Below, piece by piece: positions 26,673-34,411 of a stretch of DNA of 34,411 nucleotides. Source of the stretch: a bacterium (GTDB taxonomy: Bacteria > Desulfobacterota > S145-22); assembly GCA_026986155.1 (NCBI GenBank), contig JALSPC010000118.1, positions 1 through 34,411 on the forward strand, given 5' to 3'. The notes beneath the pieces were generated by a model, which saw only the letters and a program-made list of their open reading frames with translations, had not been told where the DNA came from and ran no database searches. Both the position numbers and the translations under genes were made by a program. Within the stretch, counting starts at the first letter, position 1. Each line of letters begins with the position of its first letter.

Positions 26673-27965
26673 ATGGGACTTGTGGATACACTGCGTCAGC
26701 GGGGATTTCTCTACCAGGTGACGGACGAGGAAGGTTTGAAGGCCCTGGAGGCGGAGGGGCCCGTCACGGGATATATCGGCTTCGACCCCACGGCGGACAG
26801 CCTTCACGTGGGTTCCCTGGTGCCCATCATGGCCCTGATGCACATGCAGCGGGAGGGTCATGTCCCCATCGCCCTCCTGGGAGGCGGGACAGGCATGGTG
26901 GGGGACCCCAGCGGGAAGACCGAGATGCGGAAAATGCTGCTGAAGGAGCAGATCGAGGCAAACGGGGAGAAACTGAAACGCCAGCTGGGCAAGTACCTCG
27001 ATTTCGAGGGAGGGAAGGCGGTGTTTCTCAACAACGCGGACTGGCTTCTTTCCCTGAACTACGTGGATTTCCTGAGGGAGATCGGTCGGCACTTCAGCGT
27101 CAACCGTATGCTGACGGCCGAGTCCATCCGCCAGCGCCTTGAGACGGGACTTTCCTTTCTCGAATTCAATTACATGCTCCTGCAGGCCTACGACTTCTAT
27201 CGACTCTACGTGGACCACGGCTGCCGGCTCCAGATGGGGGGGCAGGACCAATGGGGAAACATCGTGGCGGGCATCGACCTGATACGCCGCATGACGGGGG
27301 GCATCGCCTATGGAATGACTTTCCCCCTTCTCACCAATGCCGGCGGGGAAAAGTTTGGAAAGACGGTAGCCGGCGCCGTGTGGCTCGATGCGGAGAAGAC
27401 CTCGCCCTACGACTTCTACCAATTCTGGCGGAACACGGACGACCGGGATGTGGAGAGATTCCTTGGCCTTTTCACTTTCCTGCCCATGGACGAGGTCAGG
27501 CGGCTGGGAGGCTTGAAGGACCGGGACCTGAACCGGGCCAAGGAAATCCTGGCCTTCGAGGCCACGCGCATCACCCACGGCGAGACGGCGGCGAAGGAGG
27601 CCTACCTTGCCGCCATCCGGCAGTTCGGTTCCGCAGATCCCGAGGGGAAAATCGAAACCTCCTCCGCCATCCGGAACGTGGCGATGGACCGGGATGCCTC
27701 CATTCCCATCTGTTACTTTCGCCCGGAGGGTAGCCGGGAGGAAATCCCCGTCGTGGACCTCTTCGTTGCGGGAGGCCTGGCGAAGAGCAAGAGCGAGGCG
27801 CGCCGGCTCATCAGGCAGGGCGGCGCCTATCTCTCCGGTCAGAGGATCGGAAACATCGAGGCGACCGTTTCCGCCAAGGCGCTCGCGGGGGAAGGCGTCG
27901 TCCTGCGGGCGGGAAAGAAACGGGTCGTCCGAATCAAGATGGAGGAAAACGGTCATGTCCAGTGA
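26673..27965 (+). CDS. tyrS: Tyrosyl-tRNA synthetase
   Basis: GYIGFDPTADSLHVGSLVPIMALMHMQREGHVPIALLGGGTGMVGDPSGKTEMR, QMGGQDQWGNI, KFGKTVAGAVWL; C-terminal S4 domain. Confidence 0.97.
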   Translation: MGLVDTLRQRGFLYQVTDEEGLKALEAEGPVTGYIGFDPTADSLHVGSLVPIMALMHMQREGHVPIALLGGGTGMVGDPSGKTEMRKMLLKEQIEANGEKLKRQLGKYLDFEGGKAVFLNNADWLLSLNYVDFLREIGRHFSVNRMLTAESIRQRLETGLSFLEFNYMLLQAYDFYRLYVDHGCRLQMGGQDQWGNIVAGIDLIRRMTGGIAYGMTFPLLTNAGGEKFGKTVAGAVWLDAEKTSPYDFYQFWRNTDDRDVERFLGLFTFLPMDEVRRLGGLKDRDLNRAKEILAFEATRITHGETAAKEAYLAAIRQFGSADPEGKIETSSAIRNVAMDRDASIPICYFRPEGSREEIPVVDLFVAGGLAKSKSEARRLIRQGGAYLSGQRIGNIEATVSAKALAGEGVVLRAGKKRVVRIKMEENGHVQ

Positions 27966-28266
27966 AGTCTCCCTCAAAGCGGTGACGGAAATCGTCAAGA
28001 AGATAGAGCATCCCGAAATTGCGGCCACCTTCCACGAACTGGGAATGATGGGGACAATCGACAAGGTGGGGGAAGGGCTGGTTATCGAGATCCGGGTGCC
28101 GTTTCCCAACATCCCCATCAAGGACTACCTGGCTGGGATGATTCGCTCGGAGATCGCAAAGGTCTACCCTGGGACCACCGTCTCCTTCAATTTCACTGTT
28201 ATGCCGGACGACGTCCGGTCGCGCTTTTTGACCCTTGCCCGCTCTCGCTGGAAGGGGGAGATTTGA
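27955..28266 (+). CDS. MIP18/DUF59-like (iron-sulfur assembly family-like) protein lacking the usual conserved Cys
   Basis: MSSEVSLKAVTEIVKKIEHPEIAATFHELGMMGTIDKVGEGLVIEIRVPFPNIPIKDYLAGMIRSEIAKVYPGTTVSFNFTVM resembles the MIP18 fold; overlaps the tyrS end. Confidence 0.65.
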   Translation: MSSEVSLKAVTEIVKKIEHPEIAATFHELGMMGTIDKVGEGLVIEIRVPFPNIPIKDYLAGMIRSEIAKVYPGTTVSFNFTVMPDDVRSRFLTLARSRWKGEI

Positions 28267-28370
28267 GAGGCTGTTCGCCTCGGAATGATATCAATATAAT
28301 CATCTAATTATTTTAATAAGTTGTATCATTCATCTTAGATCTGCTCATGGTTTTTGTCGTAATTCCTTGA

Positions 28371-28399
28371 CATAAAAGGGAAATTGTTTTAATAATTAA
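28371..28399 (+). promoter_or_regulatory. Candidate sigma-70 promoter upstream of the lipoprotein gene
   Basis: Perfect TTGACA followed by N17 and TAATAA in an AT-rich intergenic region (ccTTGACAtaaaagggaaattgtttTAATAAtt); coordinates approximate. Confidence 0.45.
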
Positions 28400-28459
28400 A
28401 AAAAGGGGAATAACCTCACGTTCACGGGAACCCCTGAAAACGTGAAAAAGGAGAGAAAG

Positions 28460-28720
28460 ATGAAGAGATTGAACGGTGTGAAACATTACGGGGTCCTGGC
28501 CCTTGTCATCGGGATGCTCCTTGTCACCCTGTCTGTGACGGGATGTTTGACTACCAACGCCCAGCAGGGAGCGGTGGGCGGCGCGGCTGCCGGGGCCCTG
28601 GCGGGCCAGATTATAGGGCGGGATACTGCAAGCACCTTGATCGGCACAGGGGTCGGAATGGGGCTGGGCTACATCATCGGCAACGAGATGGACAAAAAGA
28701 GAGCCCAACAGCCAAAGTAA
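28460..28720 (+). CDS. Glycine-zipper lipoprotein
   Basis: MKRLNGVKHYGVLALVIGMLLVTLSVTGC (lipobox) followed by GAVGGAAAGALAGQIIGRDTASTLIGTGVGMGLGYIIGNEMD. Confidence 0.8.
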   Translation: MKRLNGVKHYGVLALVIGMLLVTLSVTGCLTTNAQQGAVGGAAAGALAGQIIGRDTASTLIGTGVGMGLGYIIGNEMDKKRAQQPK

Positions 28721-28790
28721 TTTACTCGAGGTCTCCCTGCAGTTGTGGGGAGAATTAATGTAAGACATTTTTAATGGGAGAAAATTTCAG

Positions 28791-28826
28791 GCGGGAAAGA
28801 CAAGCATTGTCTTTTCCGCTCTTTTG
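28791..28826 (+). terminator. Intrinsic terminator after the lipoprotein gene
   Basis: GCGGGAAAGACAA-GCA-TTGTCTTTTCCGC (13-bp stem, one G-T wobble) followed by TCTTTTG. Confidence 0.7.
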
Positions 28827-29034
28827 TTGGCAAGGGAAAATTAGATGTAATCAGATGTTGAAAAACCTTGATTGTCTGGGTATGCTAAAATTCAAAACAC
28901 CAAAACGACATTTGAACGTAACACATGATGGTGTAAAAAGTTAAACATCTCAAAACATTCGATTGCCTGGTTTATTGACCTGTGCCTCTATATGGCATAA
29001 GATCAAAATAATTATGGTGTTGCCTGAGGTGTTT

Positions 29035-29922
29035 ATGAGAAAGGAGTTTAACAGAAAAGATAGTTGCCCTTGTCACGTTTCGCCTTTGGCCTCCTTGAGG
29101 ACCGGGGGTTTGTTGTCGGTTTTCTGGGTGATGACTTTTTTTATGGGTGTTGTATGGGCGGCGCCCCCTTTGCACGTCGCGGTGAGCATCCCGCCACAGG
29201 CCTACTTTGTGAAACAGATTGGGGGGAAATTCGTTTCAGTCCAGGTTATGCTGCCGCCGGGGGCAAATCCGGGGACCTTCGAGCCCAAGGCACGGGCGCT
29301 TGTCTCTCTCGCCACAGCCGCCGTCTATTTCCGGATTCACGTGCCGTTTGAAGACGCGTGGATGGACAAGTTCCGTTCGGTGAACCCCAAGATGAAAATC
29401 GTCGATACCACGGAGGGGCTCGAGGGCCGTGTCAAGGGCGACCCGCACGTGTGGCTTTCTCCCGAGATGGTCCGGCATCAGGCTGAGATCATGGCCGCTG
29501 CCTTAGCCAGCCTCGATGCAGGCCGCGCAAAGGTTTTCGAGAAAAACCTGGCCCAGCTTGAACGCAGGCTCAACACCCTGACCCGAGAAATCAAGGGACG
29601 TCTCGGTTCCCTCAAGCGAAGGACGTTTCTCGTCTACCATCCCTGCTGGGGCTACTTCGCGAGGGAATTCGGGCTCACGCAGGTGGCAATAGAGCGCGAG
29701 GGAAAGTCCCCGGGGGTCGCGCATCTCGCTAAGATCATCCGGATGGCCCAAAAGAAGGGGCTCCGGTGCATTTTCGCCCAACCCCAGTTCGACGCGCGAA
29801 GCGCCGAGATCATTGCCCGCCAGATCCATGGTAGGATCGTTTTCCTGGACCCCATGGCGCGGGACTGGGACACGAATCTGCTCAAAGTCGCCGAAAAGAT
29901 CGAGGCGTGTTTGGAGCAATAA
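29035..29922 (+). CDS. znuA: Zinc-type ABC transporter substrate-binding protein
   Basis: LHVAVSIPPQAYFVKQIGGKFVSVQVMLPPGANPGTFEPKARAL; putative ligands in YFRIHVPFE, GDPHVWLSP, YHPCWGYFAREFGL; ATG at 29035 preferred. Confidence 0.88.
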   Translation: MRKEFNRKDSCPCHVSPLASLRTGGLLSVFWVMTFFMGVVWAAPPLHVAVSIPPQAYFVKQIGGKFVSVQVMLPPGANPGTFEPKARALVSLATAAVYFRIHVPFEDAWMDKFRSVNPKMKIVDTTEGLEGRVKGDPHVWLSPEMVRHQAEIMAAALASLDAGRAKVFEKNLAQLERRLNTLTREIKGRLGSLKRRTFLVYHPCWGYFAREFGLTQVAIEREGKSPGVAHLAKIIRMAQKKGLRCIFAQPQFDARSAEIIARQIHGRIVFLDPMARDWDTNLLKVAEKIEACLEQ

Positions 29923-29928
29923 GGAAAC

Positions 29929-30690
29929 ATGACTATGAGCAAACCGGTCATCCGCCTCTCGAACGTGACCGTCCGCTATGACGGCCACCCGGCCCTGGAG
30001 GGCGTTTCTCTCACGGTCTATGCGGGGGACTTTCTCGGGATCATCGGCCCGAACGGCGGGGGAAAGACCACTTTGCTCAAGGTCATCCTGGGATTGGTAG
30101 TCCCCGTCACCGGGCGCGTTGAGGTCCTGGGGATGGCCCCGGCCCAGGCGCGCCACCGCATCGGGTATGTCCCTCAGGTCATGGACTTCGACCCCGATTT
30201 TCCCATCCAGGTGGCAGACGTGGTAAGGATGGGTTGCCTGAAATACCTGCGATTTGGCAACGAAAGCCGGCGGCAATGTCTGGAAAACGTTGAAGAGGCC
30301 ATGCGCCGGATGGGGGTCTGGGAATTGCGGGAACGCCAAATGGGGCGGCTTTCGGGAGGCGAACGCCAGCGGGTCCTGATCGCCCGCGCCCTCGTGACGG
30401 AGCCGGAGATCCTCCTCCTGGACGAACCGACCGCCAGCGTGGACAGCCGTTTCCAGGTAACCATCTATCAAATCCTGTCCCGGCTGAACGAGACCCTGAC
30501 CATCTGTCTCGTTTCCCACGATATTGGGGTCATCTCCTCTTACGTGAAAAAGGTCGCGTGTCTGAACCAGCACCTCTTCTACCATGGGGAGAAGGAAATC
30601 ACCGAGGAAATGTTGATGAAGACCTACCGCTGTCCCGTGGACCTTATCGCCCACGGGGTGCCCCACCGCGTCCTGAAACGCCACGGGTAG
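29929..30690 (+). CDS. znuC: Metal ABC transporter ATP-binding protein
   Basis: GIIGPNGGGKTTLLKVILGLVVPVTGRVEVLG...GYVPQVMDFDPDFPIQVADVVRMG...LSGGERQRVLIARALVTEPEILLLDEPTASVD. Confidence 0.93.
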   Translation: MTMSKPVIRLSNVTVRYDGHPALEGVSLTVYAGDFLGIIGPNGGGKTTLLKVILGLVVPVTGRVEVLGMAPAQARHRIGYVPQVMDFDPDFPIQVADVVRMGCLKYLRFGNESRRQCLENVEEAMRRMGVWELRERQMGRLSGGERQRVLIARALVTEPEILLLDEPTASVDSRFQVTIYQILSRLNETLTICLVSHDIGVISSYVKKVACLNQHLFYHGEKEITEEMLMKTYRCPVDLIAHGVPHRVLKRHG

Positions 30691-30695
30691 AAACG

Positions 30696-31550
30696 ATGGA
30701 ACTTCTACACTTCGAGTTCTTCCGAAACGCCCTCATCGCCGGGCTGTTCGTCAGCGTGGCCTGCGCCATCATCGGAACCTACGTGGTGATTAACCGCATC
30801 GTCTTCATCACGGGTGGTATCGCTCACGCCGCCTACGGGGGTATCGGCCTGGGGGTCTTTTTCGGATTAAATCCCGTCCTTGGAGCGGTGGTCTTCAGCC
30901 TGGCGGCGGCCTTCGGCATGGGAACGGTTTCTTACAAAACAAAACAGCGCATCGATACTCTCATCGGGGTTATGTGGGCGGTGGGCATGGCCATCGGAAT
31001 TGTTTTCGCCGATCTCGCCGGGGGCTACACGGCGGGGCTGATGAGTTATCTCTTTGGGAGCATCCTCACCATCTCGAAGACGGATCTATTGCTCATGGCG
31101 GGGCTGGACATCTTAGTACTTATCACGACGGGCCTTTTCTACCAGCGTTGGCTGAGTATCTCCTTCGACCCGGAGTTTTCAGAAATTGTGGGGCTTCCCG
31201 TCAAGCGCTACTATCTTCTCCTGCTCGGCCTGACCGCTCTGACGGTGGTGATGGTGATGCGCATGGTGGGCATCATCATGGTCATCGCCTTACTGACCAT
31301 CCCTCCCGCTATCGCCAACCGTTACTTTACCTCGTTGAAGAAGATCATGGCCTTTGCCTGCCTGCTGGGCGCGCTGTTCACCGTGACGGGGATGTTCATC
31401 TCTTTCTATCTCGATCTTACGTCGGGGGCCATGATCATCCTTGTGGCGGGAATTGCCTATTTCATTTCCCTGGGCATCAACCCAAAACCCCGCAGCTCCC
31501 GTTCAATGGTGAACACGGGAGAAGGAGGAAAAGATGGAATTGCGTCTTAA
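30696..31550 (+). CDS. znuB: Metal ABC transporter permease
   Basis: MELLHFEFFRNALIAGLFVSVACAIIGTYVVINRIVFITGGIAHAAYGGIGLGVFFG typical of the ABC-3 family. Confidence 0.92.
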   Translation: MELLHFEFFRNALIAGLFVSVACAIIGTYVVINRIVFITGGIAHAAYGGIGLGVFFGLNPVLGAVVFSLAAAFGMGTVSYKTKQRIDTLIGVMWAVGMAIGIVFADLAGGYTAGLMSYLFGSILTISKTDLLLMAGLDILVLITTGLFYQRWLSISFDPEFSEIVGLPVKRYYLLLLGLTALTVVMVMRMVGIIMVIALLTIPPAIANRYFTSLKKIMAFACLLGALFTVTGMFISFYLDLTSGAMIILVAGIAYFISLGINPKPRSSRSMVNTGEGGKDGIAS

Positions 31551-33087
31551 ACCCTTCGAGGAATCTTTTGGAAAGGAGTTTACGCACCCGGGCACCTTCA
31601 ACGGTCAATGGGGCGTGGAGGGTGCTCCCGACTTCGTCGAGAGTATCAGCCCCATCGACGGTGCGGTGATTGGACGGGTCTCCCTGACCACGGAGGTGGA
31701 ATTCGAGGAAACGGTCCGAAAGGCCCGCAAGGCCTTCCTGACCTGGCGAAAGGTCCCGGCGCCCAAACGCGGGGAGATCGTGCGCCAGATGGCCCTGCGA
31801 TTCAGGGAATACAAGGAGGAGCTGGGAAAACTTATCACCCTGGAGATGGGAAAGATTCTTCCTGAGGGGGAGGGAGAGGTCCAGGAACTCATCGACATCG
31901 CGGACTTCGCCGTGGGGCTGTCCCGCCAGCTCTACGGGATGACGACTCACAGCGAGCGTCCCCATCATCGCCTCTACGAGCAGTGGCATCCCTTGGGGCC
32001 CATTGGGGTTATCACCGCGTTTAATTTTCCCGTTGCTGTTTTCGGGTGGAACGCCATGATCGCATTGGTCTGCGGCGACACCCTCATCTGGAAGCCTTCC
32101 TCCAAGACCCCGCTTTGCGCCGTCGCCGTGATCCGCGTCATGGACGAAGTCCTGAGGGAAAACGGGATGCCGGAAGGCATCGTCAACCTAATCGTCGGCT
32201 CCGGCGCCACAATAGGGAGGCGCCTGGTTGAGGAACCGCGTGTCCCTCTCATCAGCGCCACGGGAAGCGTTCCCATGGGGAAAAGGGTCGCCCAGGCCGT
32301 GGCGGCCAGGCTGGGCCGGACGATCCTTGAACTGGGAGGGAACAACGGTGTCATCCTCATGGAGGACACCGACATGGAGCTGGCCCTCCAGGCGGTTCTG
32401 TTCGGCGCCGTGGGAACGGCGGGCCAGCGGTGCACCACCATCCGGCGGCTGTTGGTGCATGAGGCCATTCTGGATACCTTTACGGAACGCCTCGTTGGGG
32501 CCTACCAAGCCATCCAGGTGGGAAATCCCTTTGAATCCCGCACTCTGATGGGACCTTTGATCGACGCAGAGGCGGTTCGCCGGTTCGAGGCCGCCGTCGC
32601 GCGCGCCGAAAGGGAAGGCGGCAAGGTCTTGACGGGTGGCAAGGTCCTGAAGGAAGGCGATTACGCCAGAGGGTTCTACGTGCAGCCCACCCTGGTGATG
32701 GCCCATCCCGACATGCCGGTCATCGAGCAGGAGACCTTCGCCCCCATCCTCTACATCCTTCCCTTCAAGACGGTGGAAGAGGCCATCGCCCTGCACAACG
32801 CCGTGCCCCAGGGGCTGTCTTCGGCCATGTTCACCCGAAACCTCATCCACGCCGAGACCTTCCTCGGGCCGGAGGGAAGCGATTGCGGCATCGCCAACAT
32901 CAACATCGGAACCAGCGGGGCGGAGATTGGCGGGGCATTCGGCGGCGAGAAGGAAACGGGCGGGGGCCGCGAGGCGGGCAGCGACGCCTGGAAGGCCTAC
33001 ATGCGCCGTCAGACCTGCACTATCAACTGGGGACAGGACATGCCGCTGGCCCAGGGTATCCGGTTCGGAAGCGGCTGCACCACCTGA
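31534..33087 (+). CDS. Aldehyde dehydrogenase, ALDH7-like (piperideine-6-carboxylate/alpha-aminoadipate semialdehyde dehydrogenase-like)
   Basis: WHPLGPIGVITAFNFPVAVFGWNAMIALVCGDTLIWKPSSKTPL, LELGGNNGVILMEDTDMELALQAVLFGAVGTAGQRCTTIRRLLVHE (catalytic Cys), GGAFGGEKETGGGREAGSDAWKAYMRRQT. Confidence 0.9.
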   Translation: MELRLKPFEESFGKEFTHPGTFNGQWGVEGAPDFVESISPIDGAVIGRVSLTTEVEFEETVRKARKAFLTWRKVPAPKRGEIVRQMALRFREYKEELGKLITLEMGKILPEGEGEVQELIDIADFAVGLSRQLYGMTTHSERPHHRLYEQWHPLGPIGVITAFNFPVAVFGWNAMIALVCGDTLIWKPSSKTPLCAVAVIRVMDEVLRENGMPEGIVNLIVGSGATIGRRLVEEPRVPLISATGSVPMGKRVAQAVAARLGRTILELGGNNGVILMEDTDMELALQAVLFGAVGTAGQRCTTIRRLLVHEAILDTFTERLVGAYQAIQVGNPFESRTLMGPLIDAEAVRRFEAAVARAEREGGKVLTGGKVLKEGDYARGFYVQPTLVMAHPDMPVIEQETFAPILYILPFKTVEEAIALHNAVPQGLSSAMFTRNLIHAETFLGPEGSDCGIANINIGTSGAEIGGAFGGEKETGGGREAGSDAWKAYMRRQTCTINWGQDMPLAQGIRFGSGCTT

Positions 33088-33110
33088 TATGGCATAATGC
33101 ATATAAAAAG

Positions 33111-33138
33111 AAAAGGGGGCTCATACGAGCCCCCTTTT
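33111..33138. terminator. Bidirectional intrinsic terminator between convergent genes
   Basis: AAAAGGGGGCTC-ATAC-GAGCCCCCTTTT, perfect 12-bp stem with A4/T4 ends. Confidence 0.92.
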
Positions 33139-33160
33139 CCGGTTCAGGTTTAGGAGAAGG

Positions 33161-34411
33161 TTACGACGATGCACCGGCGCGCTGGGGAGCCTCCTGCGAA
33201 GGTTTCCCCAGGACGATGATGCTCTCGATGACCATCCAGATCTCCAGGAGGAAAACGATCAGGCCCACGAAGAAGAGCAGCCACTTTCCACCCGCATAGA
33301 ACTTCGTCAGGTTCAAAATCATGGCCCAGCCGGTCATGATCAGCATGAAGATGAGGGGGATCCCGGAATAGATGAGCGATTTCCCCTTTTTTGCCAGGTA
33401 AACCGTAATCACGAGAAGGGCCAGGGCGGCCAGCAACTGGTTAACCGTCCCGAACAGCGGCCAGAGGACCAGGGCGCCCTTTCCGTTCCCGGAGTAGAAG
33501 GCGAGAATAACGGCGCTGATCACCGCGATGAAGGTGGCTACGTAGCGGCCGGAGAGGAAATCGAGATTCAAATCGGTGGTCAGCTCAGAGACGATGTAAC
33601 GCTGCACGCGCGTCGCCGTGTCGAGCGTGGTGCCCGCGAACGAAACCATGAACACGCCCATAATGGTGATGGCGATGGCCTTGGGGATTCCATAGGCCTC
33701 CATCATGTTGGCGGCACCCCAGATAACGGCGTTCAGCTTGGAGCCCAAACCCTTCGCGGCGGCCCAGCTGGCGTAGTGATGGGAGAAGGCGGCGACACCC
33801 GTCAAGGTCTGTCCCTTCACGACCAGGGCCATGCCTAACCCGCCGCAGACGGCGGCGATGACCAGCGTGGAGAGAACCCCCTCCATCAGCATGGAGCCGT
33901 ATCCCACGAACTGGGCGTCCTTCTCATTGGCCAGCTGTTTGGACGAAGTGCCGGAACTGACCAGGCTGTGAAACCCGGAGATGGCGCCGCAGGCGATGAC
34001 CACGAATAGGAAGGGCCAGATGGGGGGCGCGCCCTTCGCGCTGGGATTGAAGGCCGGCGCCACGATGGCCGGGTGGGCGACGATAACACCGAGGAAGATG
34101 AGCCCCAGCATGATGATCAGCTCGTGGGCGTTGATGTAGTCACGGGGCTGCAGGAGCGTGGTCACCGGAAGGGTGGAAGCGATAAAGGCGTAGATGAAGA
34201 GGATGATCATCCACACCATAATGGGGTTCAAACCTAACATAGCCGGCATCTTCAGCGGCCAATAGGCTCCGATGATGATGGTCACATACATGGCGATGAT
34301 AGCCACAATGGAAAGCGCGGTGATGTTTCCGTTCTTTTTGTAAACCATGTAGCCCAGCCAGACGGCGATGGGGATCTCAAACCACACCGGGAAGACCGAC
34401 TGGGGAAACAT
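33161..34411 (-). CDS. cstA: Carbon starvation protein CstA family transporter (N-terminal part outside window)
   Basis: SGTSSKQLANEKDAQFVGYGSMLMEGVLSTLVIAAVCGG..., FAGTTLDTATRVQRYIVSELTTD, LWPLFGTVNQLLAALALLV; the frame is open to the window edge. Confidence 0.92.
   Translation of the reverse strand: MFPQSVFPVWFEIPIAVWLGYMVYKKNGNITALSIVAIIAMYVTIIIGAYWPLKMPAMLGLNPIMVWMIILFIYAFIASTLPVTTLLQPRDYINAHELIIMLGLIFLGVIVAHPAIVAPAFNPSAKGAPPIWPFLFVVIACGAISGFHSLVSSGTSSKQLANEKDAQFVGYGSMLMEGVLSTLVIAAVCGGLGMALVVKGQTLTGVAAFSHHYASWAAAKGLGSKLNAVIWGAANMMEAYGIPKAIAITIMGVFMVSFAGTTLDTATRVQRYIVSELTTDLNLDFLSGRYVATFIAVISAVILAFYSGNGKGALVLWPLFGTVNQLLAALALLVITVYLAKKGKSLIYSGIPLIFMLIMTGWAMILNLTKFYAGGKWLLFFVGLIVFLLEIWMVIESIIVLGKPSQEAPQRAGASS

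Noticed and set aside
1-34411. CRISPR arrays, tRNA or rRNA genes
   Set aside because: No regularly spaced repeats, tRNA-like cloverleaf stretches or rRNA sequence were noticed on reading; a tRNAscan/Infernal run would be needed for certainty.

Overview
34.4 kb of a GC-rich bacterial chromosome. Gene content and style suggest a syntroph- or sulfate-reducer-like Deltaproteobacterium/Desulfobacterota, but this is an inference and no rRNA or tRNA is present to confirm it. Left edge (1-1142): a degraded tyrosine-recombinase gene, probably from an IS91-type element. It abuts an attC-like site and an AT-rich integron gene cassette (NTF2/SnoaL-like ORF) that is delimited by a second attC. Next come a divergent membrane-protein gene and an FmdE-family gene. 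The FmdE gene has a strong promoter and a ~120-nt leader containing a terminator-like hairpin. An ATP-grasp gene follows, interrupted by an in-frame TAA. Positions 4.9-11.2 kb hold a cyclase-family hydrolase, a BKACE (DUF849) enzyme and a complete LIV-type ABC transporter, with a promoter/operator-like palindrome at the front. Positions 11.3-26.5 kb form one long co-directional lipid locus: yceD-rpmF-plsX-[acyl-CoA dehydrogenase]-fabD-fabG-acpP-fabF-thiolase-DUF35-acyl-CoA ligase-fadN-fadA-fadE. The usual fabH position is occupied by an acyl-CoA dehydrogenase, and synthesis genes run directly into beta-oxidation genes. The rest is tyrS, a Cys-less MIP18-like ORF, a glycine-zipper lipoprotein, a znuABC-type operon, an ALDH7-like dehydrogenase and a convergent CstA-family gene cut by the window edge. 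All calls are from reading the sequence; no searches were run.
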